Positions 18,163 to 26,378 are shown, counted from the stretch's first letter. The stretch: DNA of 64,000 bases from Empedobacter falsenii (GCF_013488205.1 NZ_CP040908.1:3528501-3592500); one strand, 5' to 3'. The notes: generated by a model from the letters alone, not told the origin. Numbers and translations are program-made.

Positions 18163-18179
18163 GTGGAGCTGGCGGGATT
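18162..18179. repeat. Attachment site, distal copy (attL)
   Basis: 18-bp perfect copy of the tmRNA 3' end, lacking the rest of the gene. Immediately inside it is a near-palindrome GATATGTA-T-TACATATC (18183-18199), a possible integrase core or accessory site. Confidence 0.88.
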
Positions 18180-18227
18180 AAGGATATGTATTACATATCA
18201 ACATCTTAGCTCTAAAAACCTTCTAAA

Positions 18228-18251
18228 GGGGATGAAATCGGGGATGATTTC
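18228..18251 (+). repeat. Putative integrase arm-type sites, left end
   Basis: Two tandem 12-bp units GGGGATGAAATC and GGGGATGATTTC. The right end carries three units of the same kind and period, in the same orientation (28712-28747). Confidence 0.65.
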
Positions 18252-18294
18252 CACTAATTATCATTTTCAACCCTACTCGTATATTTTATTAAAA

Positions 18295-18729
18295 TCAAAG
18301 AATTCCCTCGTCTGCAAAACTAAGGTATGAATTTTTAGCCATAATAATATGGTCTAACAATCGAATATCAAATAACTCGCAACACTCTTTGATTTTAGAA
18401 GTTATTCGTTTATCTGATTCACTCGCATTTAGGTTTCCACTTGGGTGGTTGTGAGTTATTACAAGAGCAGATGCGTTAGCTTTTAATGCCATTCCCATAA
18501 TCAACCTTACATCAATGCTACAAGTATTTATTCCACCTTTAAACATGCTTTTAATTCCTAAAACTTGATTCCCTTGATTTAGTAATAATATTTTGAACTC
18601 TTCTTGAAGTTCAATTGTATCCAAATCCCAATTCGCTTTAAGAACTTGATAAACTTCACTACTTCCCATTACTTTGATTTTCTCATCTACTTCATTCATA
18701 TATGAGATTTTAATTTCTGACACCTTCAT
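18295..18729 (-). CDS. RadC-like JAB/MPN domain protein
   Basis: The 144-residue protein consists only of the RadC JAMM domain, with the metal motif ITHNHPSGNLNASESD (about residues 95-110) and a C-terminal LLDHIIMAKNSYLSFADEGIL. Full-length chromosomal RadC is about 220-230 residues with an N-terminal helix-hairpin-helix region, which is missing here. Short RadC proteins of this kind are common in mobile elements and anti-restriction regions of Bacteroidota. The biochemical role is unknown despite the DNA repair name. It is the gene nearest the left end, transcribed toward the attachment site. Confidence 0.88.
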   Translation of the reverse strand: MKVSEIKISYMNEVDEKIKVMGSSEVYQVLKANWDLDTIELQEEFKILLLNQGNQVLGIKSMFKGGINTCSIDVRLIMGMALKANASALVITHNHPSGNLNASESDKRITSKIKECCELFDIRLLDHIIMAKNSYLSFADEGIL

Positions 18730-19070
18730 TTTTGGCTATAAGATTTTAGAGTAGAGATAAATTTTGTTGATGATTTAGTATCAAAAACAAGCTAGTTTGT
18801 TTACCTCTACGTTTGTTAAACATTAATTTAGAATCACAGGAGGATGAATAAATCCACCAGAAAAAACCACTTTCTTAAAAAGTGGTGAGGGGGATTCCAA
18901 ATCTCCCAAAAATAGGCGGGGGTTATTCGAGGGTAGTTTACGTGTTCGAAAATTTTATAAAAAATTTTTGTAGAAATTGTAAGGTTTGTAAAACTATTAA
19001 TCTACATAAACAATAAGTCATTTTAAGAAAAATGTTATATTTATAGAATTACAAATTAATAGTTTATATA
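18730..19070. other. Intergenic region, no gene seen
   Basis: Divergent promoter region between the RadC-like gene and the cargo operon. It holds a perfect 8-bp hairpin ACCACTTT / AAAGTGGT (18866-18886) followed by G-rich sequence, and three TTGTA units at 18968, 18977 and 18986 that match clusters elsewhere in the element. I see no credible short ORF with a ribosome site. Confidence 0.6.
18968..18990 (+). repeat. TTGTA cluster 1 (three units, 9-bp period)
   Basis: TTGTA begins at 18968, 18977 and 18986, about 80 bp before the RexA-like gene. See the other clusters at 22664, 22804, 27258 and 27382. Confidence 0.55.
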
Positions 19071-20021
19071 ATGAATGAAAAAATTCTATTAGCCTCATAT
19101 TCAGTTAGAATAAAATTCAAAAGAGAAGATGCAATTTTAAATCAGTTTAATACAGTAGATGATTTTTATGTTGTTTTAAAAAATTTTCTAAAATATATCC
19201 ATAAAAATGTTAATCAATTAAAAGATCGATCAGGTAAAAAAACAATATTTTTAACTTTGGATGAACCTGCAATTTTTAATGATAGCAAAAGAATTTGCTA
19301 TGGTTACTTTTCAAGTGGAATAACAGGTGAACGATATAAAGTAAAAGAAATTGCGACAAATACTGTTCTTATGGACGTTGATAAAAACGATCATGCATCT
19401 TATAGAGATGTTTTTTTTTACTTTAAGATTCCTTCAGGTAAAACACAAGGATATTTAATTTTACAAAGAAAAACACAGTTTGGAATCAAGACGAAATTAG
19501 TACCCGCTTTAAATGGCTTCCTCGCTAAAGAAGGTTATACACAAAATAATCTAAGATTAAATAATATTTTACATAGCTCAGTATATGAAAATATGATGTT
19601 AAATGGAAAACTTAAAAAGGTTGAGTTAGTAAGAAATAAAATTCCTGATAACTTAGAAGATTTTTTAAATAATGATGAAAATTATAAAACAACAAAAGGA
19701 ACTTTTAAGTCTTCATTTTCAAGTGGGAATTCTTTACCTGAAAAATGGAAAAATATAATCCATAAACTAAGCTTAAAAGAAAAAAATGAAACTGTAGAAA
19801 TAGATGGTTTAGATGATAACTTCACTGATCTCGAATTTCAACTTGAGTTAAATGGTAAACAGAAAACATTTTATATAAAAAATCAACATAGAGTACAGCC
19901 TGATATTGATGTTACTAATAATATTGATTTTAAAGATGATGTTCCAACAACAGAATCTTTAATACAAAATGCAGAAGAAATAATAAATGATATAATAGAA
20001 ATTAAACCTAAAAATGTTTAG
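19071..20021 (+). CDS. Putative RexA-like sensor protein, first gene of a defence-like operon
   Basis: The 316-residue soluble protein has no membrane segment. By eye its layout resembles lambda RexA: an N-terminal alpha/beta region (about 1-110), then a strand-rich core with YFKIPSGKTQGYLILQ, QFGIKTKLVPALNGFLAKEG and a following HSSVYENMMLNGKLKKVELV (about 115-205), then a more variable, acidic C-terminus. Its gene overlaps by 8 bp a gene for a small four-helix membrane protein, the RexA-RexB arrangement. RexAB kills or dormants phage-infected cells by membrane depolarisation. Similarity is my pattern comparison, not an alignment score, and the function is inference. Confidence 0.55.
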   Translation: MNEKILLASYSVRIKFKREDAILNQFNTVDDFYVVLKNFLKYIHKNVNQLKDRSGKKTIFLTLDEPAIFNDSKRICYGYFSSGITGERYKVKEIATNTVLMDVDKNDHASYRDVFFYFKIPSGKTQGYLILQRKTQFGIKTKLVPALNGFLAKEGYTQNNLRLNNILHSSVYENMMLNGKLKKVELVRNKIPDNLEDFLNNDENYKTTKGTFKSSFSSGNSLPEKWKNIIHKLSLKEKNETVEIDGLDDNFTDLEFQLELNGKQKTFYIKNQHRVQPDIDVTNNIDFKDDVPTTESLIQNAEEIINDIIEIKPKNV

Positions 20022-20535
20022 CAGAATTAACATAGGAAAAATTATTACAGCTCATTATAAAACTCTTTACAGTCTCAATTCTAAAGGTGTTTCATGGAGA
20101 GACATAATAATATTTATTATAGCACCTATTGTTATTTCATTTTCATTAATTTACTTTTTTGATGTATCAATTAAAAAACAAGTTGGTAATCTTATTACGG
20201 CATTGTCAATTCTTGCAGGATTTTTATTTAATCTTTTAGCTATTATACATTCATCTCTTGATAAGATTAAGAATAAGATCACAGATGAAAAATCATTAAA
20301 ATTCATATTTGCTAATGAGATCCATACTAATATTTCTTACAATATCATAATTGCATTGTTTCTTATAATATTTCTAGTAATTTTTGCTTTTGATATAACT
20401 ATTAAAAACTTTTTTTGTTTTTGTATTTTTAATACAATATTTAATTTTATTTGTATATCACTTTTAATACATTTTATATTAACATTATTCATGATTCTTA
20501 ATCGAATTTATATTTTAATTGATAAAGAAAATTAA
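20014..20535 (+). CDS. Small four-helix membrane protein, putative RexB-like effector
   Basis: The 173-residue protein is dominated by four hydrophobic segments: about residues 28-52 (IIIFIIAPIVISFSLIYFF), 58-80 (LITALSILAGFLFNLLAII), 108-130 (IIIALFLIIFLVIFAFDI) and 136-165. A charged loop (DKIKNKITDEKS) lies between helices 2 and 3. Size and topology fit RexB (144 residues, four passes), an ion-channel-forming abortive infection effector. It overlaps the upstream gene by 8 bp (ATGTTTAG) and lies 10 bp before the nuclease gene, so translation is probably coupled. No conserved channel motif can be named. Confidence 0.6.
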   Translation: MFSRINIGKIITAHYKTLYSLNSKGVSWRDIIIFIIAPIVISFSLIYFFDVSIKKQVGNLITALSILAGFLFNLLAIIHSSLDKIKNKITDEKSLKFIFANEIHTNISYNIIIALFLIIFLVIFAFDITIKNFFCFCIFNTIFNFICISLLIHFILTLFMILNRIYILIDKEN

Positions 20536-20545
20536 ATTTCATTTT

Positions 20546-21247
20546 ATGAAAGAAGAAAATAATATTGATTTTGATTTAAATAAAATTGAATCACCCATTG
20601 AAGAATTTTTTCTTAATCATTTTTGTAAATATTTATCTAGTGAGACTGAATTAATACTTCAGCATCCAATAAAAACCTTAAGTGGAAACTTTAGAGCAGA
20701 TATATTCCTAAAAAACAATAATAGAAATATTATTATCGAGTGCGATGGTGTAGAATATCACACTAAAGAAATAAATGATTGGTATGATGAATGGCGTGAT
20801 ACATTAATATTATTCCATCAAGAAGCAGATACAATTTATAGAATTAGTGGAAAAGATATTTTTAATAATATTAATTCTTTAATATATTTAATTTACAATT
20901 TTGAACCAATTTTTTTTAACTCAGAATATTCTAGTAAACTTCCTAAAAAAGAAATTGTTAATGATAGAATAAAGAAACTTATTAATTATTCATACACTAG
21001 TGATAACGGTGAAAATATCCAATCAACTATTACTGTTAAACGCAAGGATACTAAATTTGATTTTGATATATTTTGGTTTAAATATGTATTATATTCTATA
21101 AATTTTCCTCTTAAAAACATTAAAGAGTTAATTGAAATTATGATTGAAAAAAAATTTAGTGTAGATGAATTAGTTTTATTAATCAAACAGAAATATCCCG
21201 AAATTAATATTGAAGATATAAATTGTTTCAAAACAACTAAAAAATAA
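20546..21247 (+). CDS. PD-(D/E)XK (DUF559/Vsr-like) endonuclease-like protein
   Basis: The 233-residue protein has an N-terminal restriction-endonuclease-like fold: an early glutamate in SPIEEFF (E19/E20), D52 in FRADIF and E65-x-D67 in IIIECDGVEYH, followed by WYDEWRDTLIL. This is the usual order of DUF559/Vsr-type nucleases. Residues about 110-233 form a helical, basic C-terminal region of unknown role. I use ATG 20546, because the TTG at 20519 would overlap the previous gene by 17 bp and precedes no conserved residue. It is third in the operon with the RexA/RexB-like pair. DNA or RNA cleavage is inferred from the motif. Confidence 0.72.
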   Translation: MKEENNIDFDLNKIESPIEEFFLNHFCKYLSSETELILQHPIKTLSGNFRADIFLKNNNRNIIIECDGVEYHTKEINDWYDEWRDTLILFHQEADTIYRISGKDIFNNINSLIYLIYNFEPIFFNSEYSSKLPKKEIVNDRIKKLINYSYTSDNGENIQSTITVKRKDTKFDFDIFWFKYVLYSINFPLKNIKELIEIMIEKKFSVDELVLLIKQKYPEINIEDINCFKTTKK

Positions 21248-21369
21248 ATTATAAATATTCAAATTATAAAACTAACATTCTATTAACAAAATTTTCTATC
21301 TAAAATTTTAAATTAAATTAGTTTTAGAAAAGTCAATTGTTATATAGAAAGGTATCTTAAACTATTTAA

Positions 21370-22413
21370 ATGGATTCATCCAAGTACTATTTCCAAAAAG
21401 AAATAAAACATATCAACGAAGAAATTGAAGTCATTAAACGAATAAATAATTTAAATTCAAAACTACGTGATTATAATTGGTTATTTATACATCCTTACAA
21501 CCAAGGTATTGTAATTGAAAATTTTGAAAAGATTATTAATGAACATGAAAAAGAAATAGCTGAAGAGAAAATATTTGAGTATTATGCCAAAAAGTTTCTA
21601 ACTTTAACTGACACTATAGTGATGATAGAAGGTTATTACAAAAAAAGACCTTTTTTAAAAGATTTTAAAGTTCAAATTGAAGAGTCAGTTATTCTTTGTC
21701 TTCAAAAAGATTTTTCTGGTGCTATCAATTTATTATTACCAGTAATTGAAGGTTCACTTAGAAATTATTTAATTTCTAAGCGAGGTGATAAAGCTAAAAC
21801 AATTATCAAAATGTCAGACTTAAGTGCAAAGACATTTAATGAAATGACAAATGATTATGTCAACTTAAGGGAATATTACTATTCTGAAGGTAGCCAAGAA
21901 TTAAAATATCGCAATACATCTTTAGACATAAACCAAAAAAAACAATTATTAAAAAAGCACAAAGAATACTTCACTCTTTGGATTAATCAACTAAATGAAT
22001 ACTTAAATAACAATCTTTACCTTGATACTAGAATTTCTGATTCAATAACAGACGATTTTAATCGTCATAATTTAATACATGCATTAGATACAATTGATTA
22101 TAGTTTCAAAAATTATCTAAGACTTTTTAATTGTTTAAATTTCCTTACTTGGGCGTTTGGAAATATATCAAAAGGATGCTCTATTCTTGCTGAATACGAA
22201 GATGAAGTTATTGAAAAGAAATGGGTTGAATATTTTAAAATACTAACTATTTCCGAATCTATGACAGAAATTAAAGCCGAAATTTATGAGTATGAAATCC
22301 AGAGTTTTAAAAAGTATATTGATAAAACATTTTTAAAACCATTAGCGATATCCGAAATTTTACACAAACAACTTCTAAAAGTCAATGATGTATTTCTAAA
22401 AAGAAAAAAATAA
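21370..22413 (+). CDS. HEPN-type protein, probable RNase effector
   Basis: The 347-residue soluble, largely helical protein contains FNRHNLIHALDTIDY with R232 and H237, the R-x4-H motif of HEPN nucleases in the NRHxxxH context common to Apea/abortive-infection-type HEPN proteins. The segment DFSGAINLLLPVIEGSLRNYLISK (split here as DFSGAINLLLPVIEG and SLRNYLISK, about 117-140) resembles the helix that precedes the active site in those families. HEPN proteins cleave tRNA or mRNA in toxin, CRISPR and Abi systems. It is 123 bp after the nuclease gene on the same strand, so it may be the last gene of the operon or an independent system. Confidence 0.6.
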   Translation: MDSSKYYFQKEIKHINEEIEVIKRINNLNSKLRDYNWLFIHPYNQGIVIENFEKIINEHEKEIAEEKIFEYYAKKFLTLTDTIVMIEGYYKKRPFLKDFKVQIEESVILCLQKDFSGAINLLLPVIEGSLRNYLISKRGDKAKTIIKMSDLSAKTFNEMTNDYVNLREYYYSEGSQELKYRNTSLDINQKKQLLKKHKEYFTLWINQLNEYLNNNLYLDTRISDSITDDFNRHNLIHALDTIDYSFKNYLRLFNCLNFLTWAFGNISKGCSILAEYEDEVIEKKWVEYFKILTISESMTEIKAEIYEYEIQSFKKYIDKTFLKPLAISEILHKQLLKVNDVFLKRKK

Positions 22414-22502
22414 AAGATCTACAATTAGTACCTACTTGGAAAAAATTCCGAAGTTGTCATAATATAATAAAAGTATCTAGTACTTTTTCTCTCAAAATAT
22501 AT

Positions 22503-22573
22503 TTAACATAATTTGGTTATAGTGGGCTTGTCCCCGATAGCCCGTAGGCGACTATAACAACAAGTTATGTTAA
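22503..22573. repeat. Long hairpin with two paired arms, attC-like topology
   Basis: Outer arms TTAACATAA (22503-22511) and TTATGTTAA (22565-22573) are perfect complements, as are inner arms GTTATAGT (22516-22523) and ACTATAAC (22551-22558). Unequal spacers of 4 and 6 bases separate the arms, and a 27-base GC-rich apex lies in this A/T-rich element. The topology resembles an integron attC site, but the canonical GTTRRRY core is not matched. Confidence 0.6.
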
Positions 22574-22663
22574 TATAGATTTTGTCCGCTGTTTCTATTT
22601 AAGTTTCAAGATAGCTTTCAAGCTCAGGAGATGTAAAAGAGATATCTGTTGAATTTGCAGTTT

Positions 22664-22694
22664 TTGTACTTTTTGTAACATTGTAAACCTTGTA
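22664..22694 (+). repeat. TTGTA cluster 2 (four units)
   Basis: TTGTA begins at 22664, 22673, 22681 and 22690 (spacing 9, 8, 9). Confidence 0.55.
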
Positions 22695-22803
22695 AGTTTA
22701 TTATTTTATATATGTATTTTGATTTTTAGTTAATTATATTTTACGTTACCTTTTTTAACCCTCCTGTGCTTACATATAAATAGAAGATATATTGATTAAC
22801 TAT

Positions 22804-22840
22804 TACAGAGTTACAAAGTTTACAATTTTTACAAATACAA
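22804..22840 (-). repeat. TACAA cluster 3, opposed to cluster 2
   Basis: TACAG at 22804 and TACAA at 22812, 22821, 22830 and 22836, the reverse orientation of cluster 2, about 110 bp away. Confidence 0.5.
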
Positions 22841-22841
22841 A

Positions 22842-22870
22842 AAACCTCAGCTAAAAATTAGCTGAGGTTT
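22842..22870. terminator. Terminator of the membrane-protein pair
   Basis: 13-bp perfect stem AAACCTCAGCTAA / TTAGCTGAGGTTT with a 3-nt loop, just after the stop of the 194-residue protein. The T-run lies on the minus-strand side. Confidence 0.85.
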
Positions 22871-22874
22871 ATAT

Positions 22875-23459
22875 TTATACTATAATACTTTTCTGTTTAG
22901 ACAGAGACATAAATTGTGATATAGTTAAAGATAGTATCAATCCGAAGGTAGGAAAAATGAATAATACTGTTATTATAACCGTACAAACCATTACCCAAGT
23001 TCTATTTTTAGAATATTTTTCAACATTATTTCCATTTAGATAATCTAAATATCGTTTATTGTTTCGCATTAGTGAAATAAATAATAAATAAATAGGTATT
23101 GAATAAGCTAAAATCATCATTACTGCTCCTGTAACTGCTCCTAAAATTTCTCCCTTTTTTCCATTCTCATCAAATTCGTTATACTCATCGACTTTTAACT
23201 TTCTATTATATTTCATTTCGAAAGCTCTTTGTCTTATATACATATCCTCTAAAACAAGAGGGCTAATATCGTTATTTGGATCTACAACAATAGAGGATAA
23301 ATCATTTTCACTATTAAAAATAATTCTTGGAGTATTATATTTTTCATTCGTCTCAACAATACCTTTAAGTACTGAGAAAATAATAAAAAGGTTACCTAAA
23401 ATTAATAAAATATAAAACCAAATTTTTGCCAATTTGCTTGCTATTTGTATTGTTCTCAT
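22875..23459 (-). CDS. Membrane protein of unknown function, 194 aa
   Basis: Three hydrophobic segments: residues about 10-33 (WFYILLILGNLFIIFSVL), 108-135 (ILGAVTGAVMMILAYSIPI) and 150-180 (WVMVCTVIITVLFIFPTFG). A polar, probably extracytoplasmic loop of about 70 residues lies between the first two. I do not recognise a family. It starts 21 bp after the 393-residue membrane protein gene and shares its terminator, so the two form an operon carried by the element. Partner in an exclusion, immunity or defence pair is a guess. Confidence 0.65.
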   Translation of the reverse strand: MRTIQIASKLAKIWFYILLILGNLFIIFSVLKGIVETNEKYNTPRIIFNSENDLSSIVVDPNNDISPLVLEDMYIRQRAFEMKYNRKLKVDEYNEFDENGKKGEILGAVTGAVMMILAYSIPIYLLFISLMRNNKRYLDYLNGNNVEKYSKNRTWVMVCTVIITVLFIFPTFGLILSLTISQFMSLSKQKSIIV

Positions 23460-23480
23460 GTTAAAATATATAATTATGTT

Positions 23481-24662
23481 TTACAAAAAATCTCTTTCAG
23501 CCGCATCTTCGATGACAGAGATTCCATAAGCAGATCCGTCATCAGCTTCATCGATAATTTTAAAAAATTGTTCTTTCGTCATAATAAATAAATAAGAAAA
23601 TTGTGTTAATAGCTGTTCTTCATCTAAAGCTAAAACATTCCCAAGAGAAATATCAAAATCATAAACTTCACCATTAAAAATAAATGTCCAATGAACAATT
23701 AAATCATTATTAATAAATTTAATATTAGCAAAATATTTCCCTTCTGAATTCAAATTAAATTCATTTTCATTTATATGAACAAGTCTGGCTTTACCTCCAA
23801 AAGCAAATAGGTTTATTCCTAGAATTATTGTTTGAATATGATGTTGTAGATCAGTTTTTAGAAAATTCTTTAGAGGGTCTTCTGAGTGTTGAATATTGAT
23901 TTTAATATCATTATTTATGATTAGCTTTGCTATATCTTTATAAATACTAAATTGGTTTTGATTTAAACTATACTTTCTTATAAAATGTCTATTCCCATAA
24001 TATTCATTTTTAGAATCATAAATAATTATTAACATTTCATCCTTTATACAAATAATAATTTCAATTTTTTCAAAATTGTTTTCTGAAATAGATATTATTT
24101 TTACTAAATCTGGTAAGTTTTCAATAATTTTTAAATCAAAAATACCATCCAAATAACAAATTAAGTCATTATATCTTCTAATGATTTTTTCTCCTTTATA
24201 TTCTGTATTTGGTACACCTATTTTTGATACTTCTTTATTTCCACCTGCAATAATAGTTATGGAGATGAATCCTAATATAGCCAAAGAAGCCATAATAATT
24301 TCTCCTACTCCTAAATCATACTTAGTAAATAGCCCAAAAGACATGAAAAATGTAGCTATAATAAAAGATAAAATATAATCGTATCCAAGACCTTTCCCAC
24401 TCGCAAACCTAACTAAATATTCATCTGTAAGTCGCTTAGCTAGAAAAAATAAAAAACCTATATGAATTAAAAATATTATAACCCAATTCCATTCCAATAC
24501 TATTGAATAAGAAACAACAGGAAGGATAATGCCTGAAATAAAAGGAATGTAAGAAAATACTGAATTAGTATAGTATAAATCCTTTTGAGCCCAAGAAATC
24601 ATGAATATTCCAAAGCAAATAGAATAAATTAAACCAGAAATAATTAATAAAACTTCACTCAT
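23481..24662 (-). CDS. Membrane protein with a cytoplasmic C-terminal domain, 393 aa
   Basis: Four or five N-terminal membrane helices within residues about 1-150 (LLIISGLIYSICFGIFMISW, FISGIILPVVSYSIVL, WVIIFLIHIGFLFFL, ILSFIIATFFMSFGLF, IIMASLAILGFISITII) are followed by a soluble alpha/beta domain of about 240 residues with no recognised motif. Membrane sensor plus small membrane partner is one reading. It has a long structured leader (24663-24991) and co-occurs with the next gene in an element rich in defence-like genes. The function is unknown. Confidence 0.65.
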   Translation of the reverse strand: MSEVLLIISGLIYSICFGIFMISWAQKDLYYTNSVFSYIPFISGIILPVVSYSIVLEWNWVIIFLIHIGFLFFLAKRLTDEYLVRFASGKGLGYDYILSFIIATFFMSFGLFTKYDLGVGEIIMASLAILGFISITIIAGGNKEVSKIGVPNTEYKGEKIIRRYNDLICYLDGIFDLKIIENLPDLVKIISISENNFEKIEIIICIKDEMLIIIYDSKNEYYGNRHFIRKYSLNQNQFSIYKDIAKLIINNDIKINIQHSEDPLKNFLKTDLQHHIQTIILGINLFAFGGKARLVHINENEFNLNSEGKYFANIKFINNDLIVHWTFIFNGEVYDFDISLGNVLALDEEQLLTQFSYLFIMTKEQFFKIIDEADDGSAYGISVIEDAAERDFL

Positions 24663-24961
24663 ATAAATGTGGTATCTAATGAGCCTAAATAGATGATTTT
24701 GATTAGAAAAGAAGGCGTAGGCTCGGACTCTTATTTAATTGTAGGGGCTCTGGTAAGCCTTAAGATATAAATAAGCGAAACCCACGCCCCTATATTATAA
24801 GGACGCGAGAATCAACTCATTCTACATCTTAATTTTGAATTTACCAGATTCCTACAGTAGAATATTAGTTAACGCTTCACGTTAGTTTTACGATATGTTA
24901 TTGAGACAAATATAAAACAAAATTTGCTTTTCTAACCCATGTTGTTTTTTTTATTTGTAAA
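24663..24961. other. Intergenic leader region, no gene seen
   Basis: Contains the structured segment at 24714-24792 and, further upstream on the minus strand, short inverted repeats around 24845-24865 and 24871-24889 (AACGCTTCACGTT). No plausible ORF is seen. Confidence 0.55.
24714..24792 (-). ncRNA. Candidate structured leader RNA upstream of the 393-aa membrane gene
   Basis: GGCGT (24714-24718) pairs with ACGCC (24784-24788) and CTTATTTA (24730-24737) with TAAATAAG (24768-24775), giving a long imperfect hairpin. An alternative pairing, TAGGGGC (24742-24748) with GCCCCTA (24786-24792), excludes the first. The segment is much more GC-rich than its surroundings and lies 52-130 bases upstream of a start codon. 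It matches no RNA family I know. Confidence 0.35.
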
Positions 24962-24990
24962 AAATAAGGAGGTAAAAAACCTCCTTATTT
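24962..24990. terminator. Terminator after the DUF3987 gene
   Basis: 12-bp perfect stem AAATAAGGAGGT / ACCTCCTTATTT, loop AAAAA, ending 1 bp from the stop codon on the minus strand. Confidence 0.88.
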
Positions 24991-24991
24991 T

Positions 24992-26378
24992 CTAATTAAC
25001 TATTGAATAAGTGGCACCAATTTTAGTCAATGCCTTTTTATTTAATAACCTTTTTAATGCATTATCTACAGTCTTAATACTAACCGAAAGCTTCTCAACA
25101 ACAATTTTCACCGCTTCTCCTCTTTTAAAATTTTGAGGTAGCAATTGTAAAATTTCAGACTCAGATTCCTTCAAATCAATTGATTTATCATATAAACTAG
25201 CCGTATCTAAAGAATTTCTTAGTAAGTAAGGCAGAATAACTTTTATAAAATCAATAGCTCTGTCAGAACATTCAAATCTATCCATTTCATCAGAAAATTC
25301 TTCGGTATTCTCCAAAACAGTATAAATCATCAACAAACGATACATCATTATTGCTTGTCGCAACACAATATCTACTAGATTTTCATCAATGTCTTGTACT
25401 GCATTAAAATAACCTTCAAAGAAATTATTAAAATCTGAGAGTTGTTCCTCGTTTAAATAAAATTCACGCTCTAAAGAATTAACAACCTCGTACACCTTGA
25501 ATAAGTAATCGTTCAGAATATGAATTTCTTGCCTACGATTACCCACGTATGACCCATCATTCCATTTTGATCTTTCTGAATAGGTGTAGAACATGATTCT
25601 GCTGAACAACCCATTTTCTCTTGATTGTATCAATGGTTTTACTTGTTCTCCTGTTCCTGAAATAGCCACCGTTAACTTCGGAGTATCACATATAATTTCT
25701 GGATAAGATTTACGAGAAATACTTATGCGTTCGTGTTGGAATGCTTTACGTAATATCTCTGAATAGTCCCCCCACTCCTTCTTTAATACAAAAGATAAAG
25801 TATCAGCTTCGTTGTCATGGATATAACTCCCATCCGAGAACGAATTTGACAATTTTTCTTGTAATTTTGCACTACTGCTATTCGCTGGAATAAAGAAGTT
25901 AGAATTTTTTGTTAGAATTTCTTCTTTTACTTTTTGAATAATTTTCTCTCCAATCGATAACTTCGATTTACCTGTAGCTGCTTGCCCAATAACAAATAAG
26001 TAGAGATTTGGAAAGAACAACTCATCTCTATAATAGCCAAATACTTTTGGGAAAATTGCACTAAGATGTGTTAAACTTGAGAGGAGAACGATATCCTTCT
26101 CTCGCCCTGTAAAGGTTTCTAATAAAGGTTTTAACATCAGGAGCCAAGTCAAACACCTCCTGTGGAAATTTTCCATCATCAGGTATTTCAAATGTAACCT
26201 CCTCTGTTGTTATTTCCTCCTTTTCTTGTGAACCCTCTAACTCTCCCTGTGAAATTTCTACTTCTTCTTTCAAAATTGCCTTCAAATCAACGTTAGAATC
26301 TATCTCTAACTTGCTGAAATTTCCATTTAAGAATGGATTTCTTACGAACTCTACGTTCTCTAAATTTTCTTTTAACAT
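24992..26378 (-). pseudogene. DUF3987 ATPase (mobile-element primase/helicase-like) split by a frameshift
   Basis: The N-terminal part reads from ATG 26378 in one frame (acidic leader, then GKFPQEVFDLAPDV). The conserved continuation LKPLLETFTGREKDIVLLSS is in the frame one base over, which runs to 24992. Together they make the usual DUF3987 order: FPxEVFD, REKD, Walker A GQAATGKSKLS, DNEADTL, SGTGEQVKPLI and a C-terminal winged-helix-like region. The break is near 26130-26137 (GTTAAAACC on the minus strand). An internal ATG at 26137 could restart the distal 381 residues, so a functional short form is possible. Such proteins sit near integrases in Bacteroidota elements and may act in element replication. 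Confidence 0.75.

Larger units (their letters stand above)
22414..22841. other. Long intergenic region, no gene seen
   Basis: It holds a large imperfect hairpin (22503-22573), a GCTCAGGAGAT 11-mer (22622-22632) that recurs inverted at 27347-27357, and two opposed TTGTA/TACAA clusters. The stretch between the clusters is very A/T-rich. No ORF with coding character is visible. Confidence 0.6.

Noticed and set aside
19071..22413. Retron, CBASS or toxin-antitoxin operon
   Set aside because: No reverse transcriptase, nucleotidyltransferase or recognisable toxin-antitoxin domain is seen. Only the nuclease and HEPN motifs are supported.
22664..22840. CRISPR array
   Set aside because: The units are only five bases with 8-9 bp period and no spacers. 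There are no cas genes.
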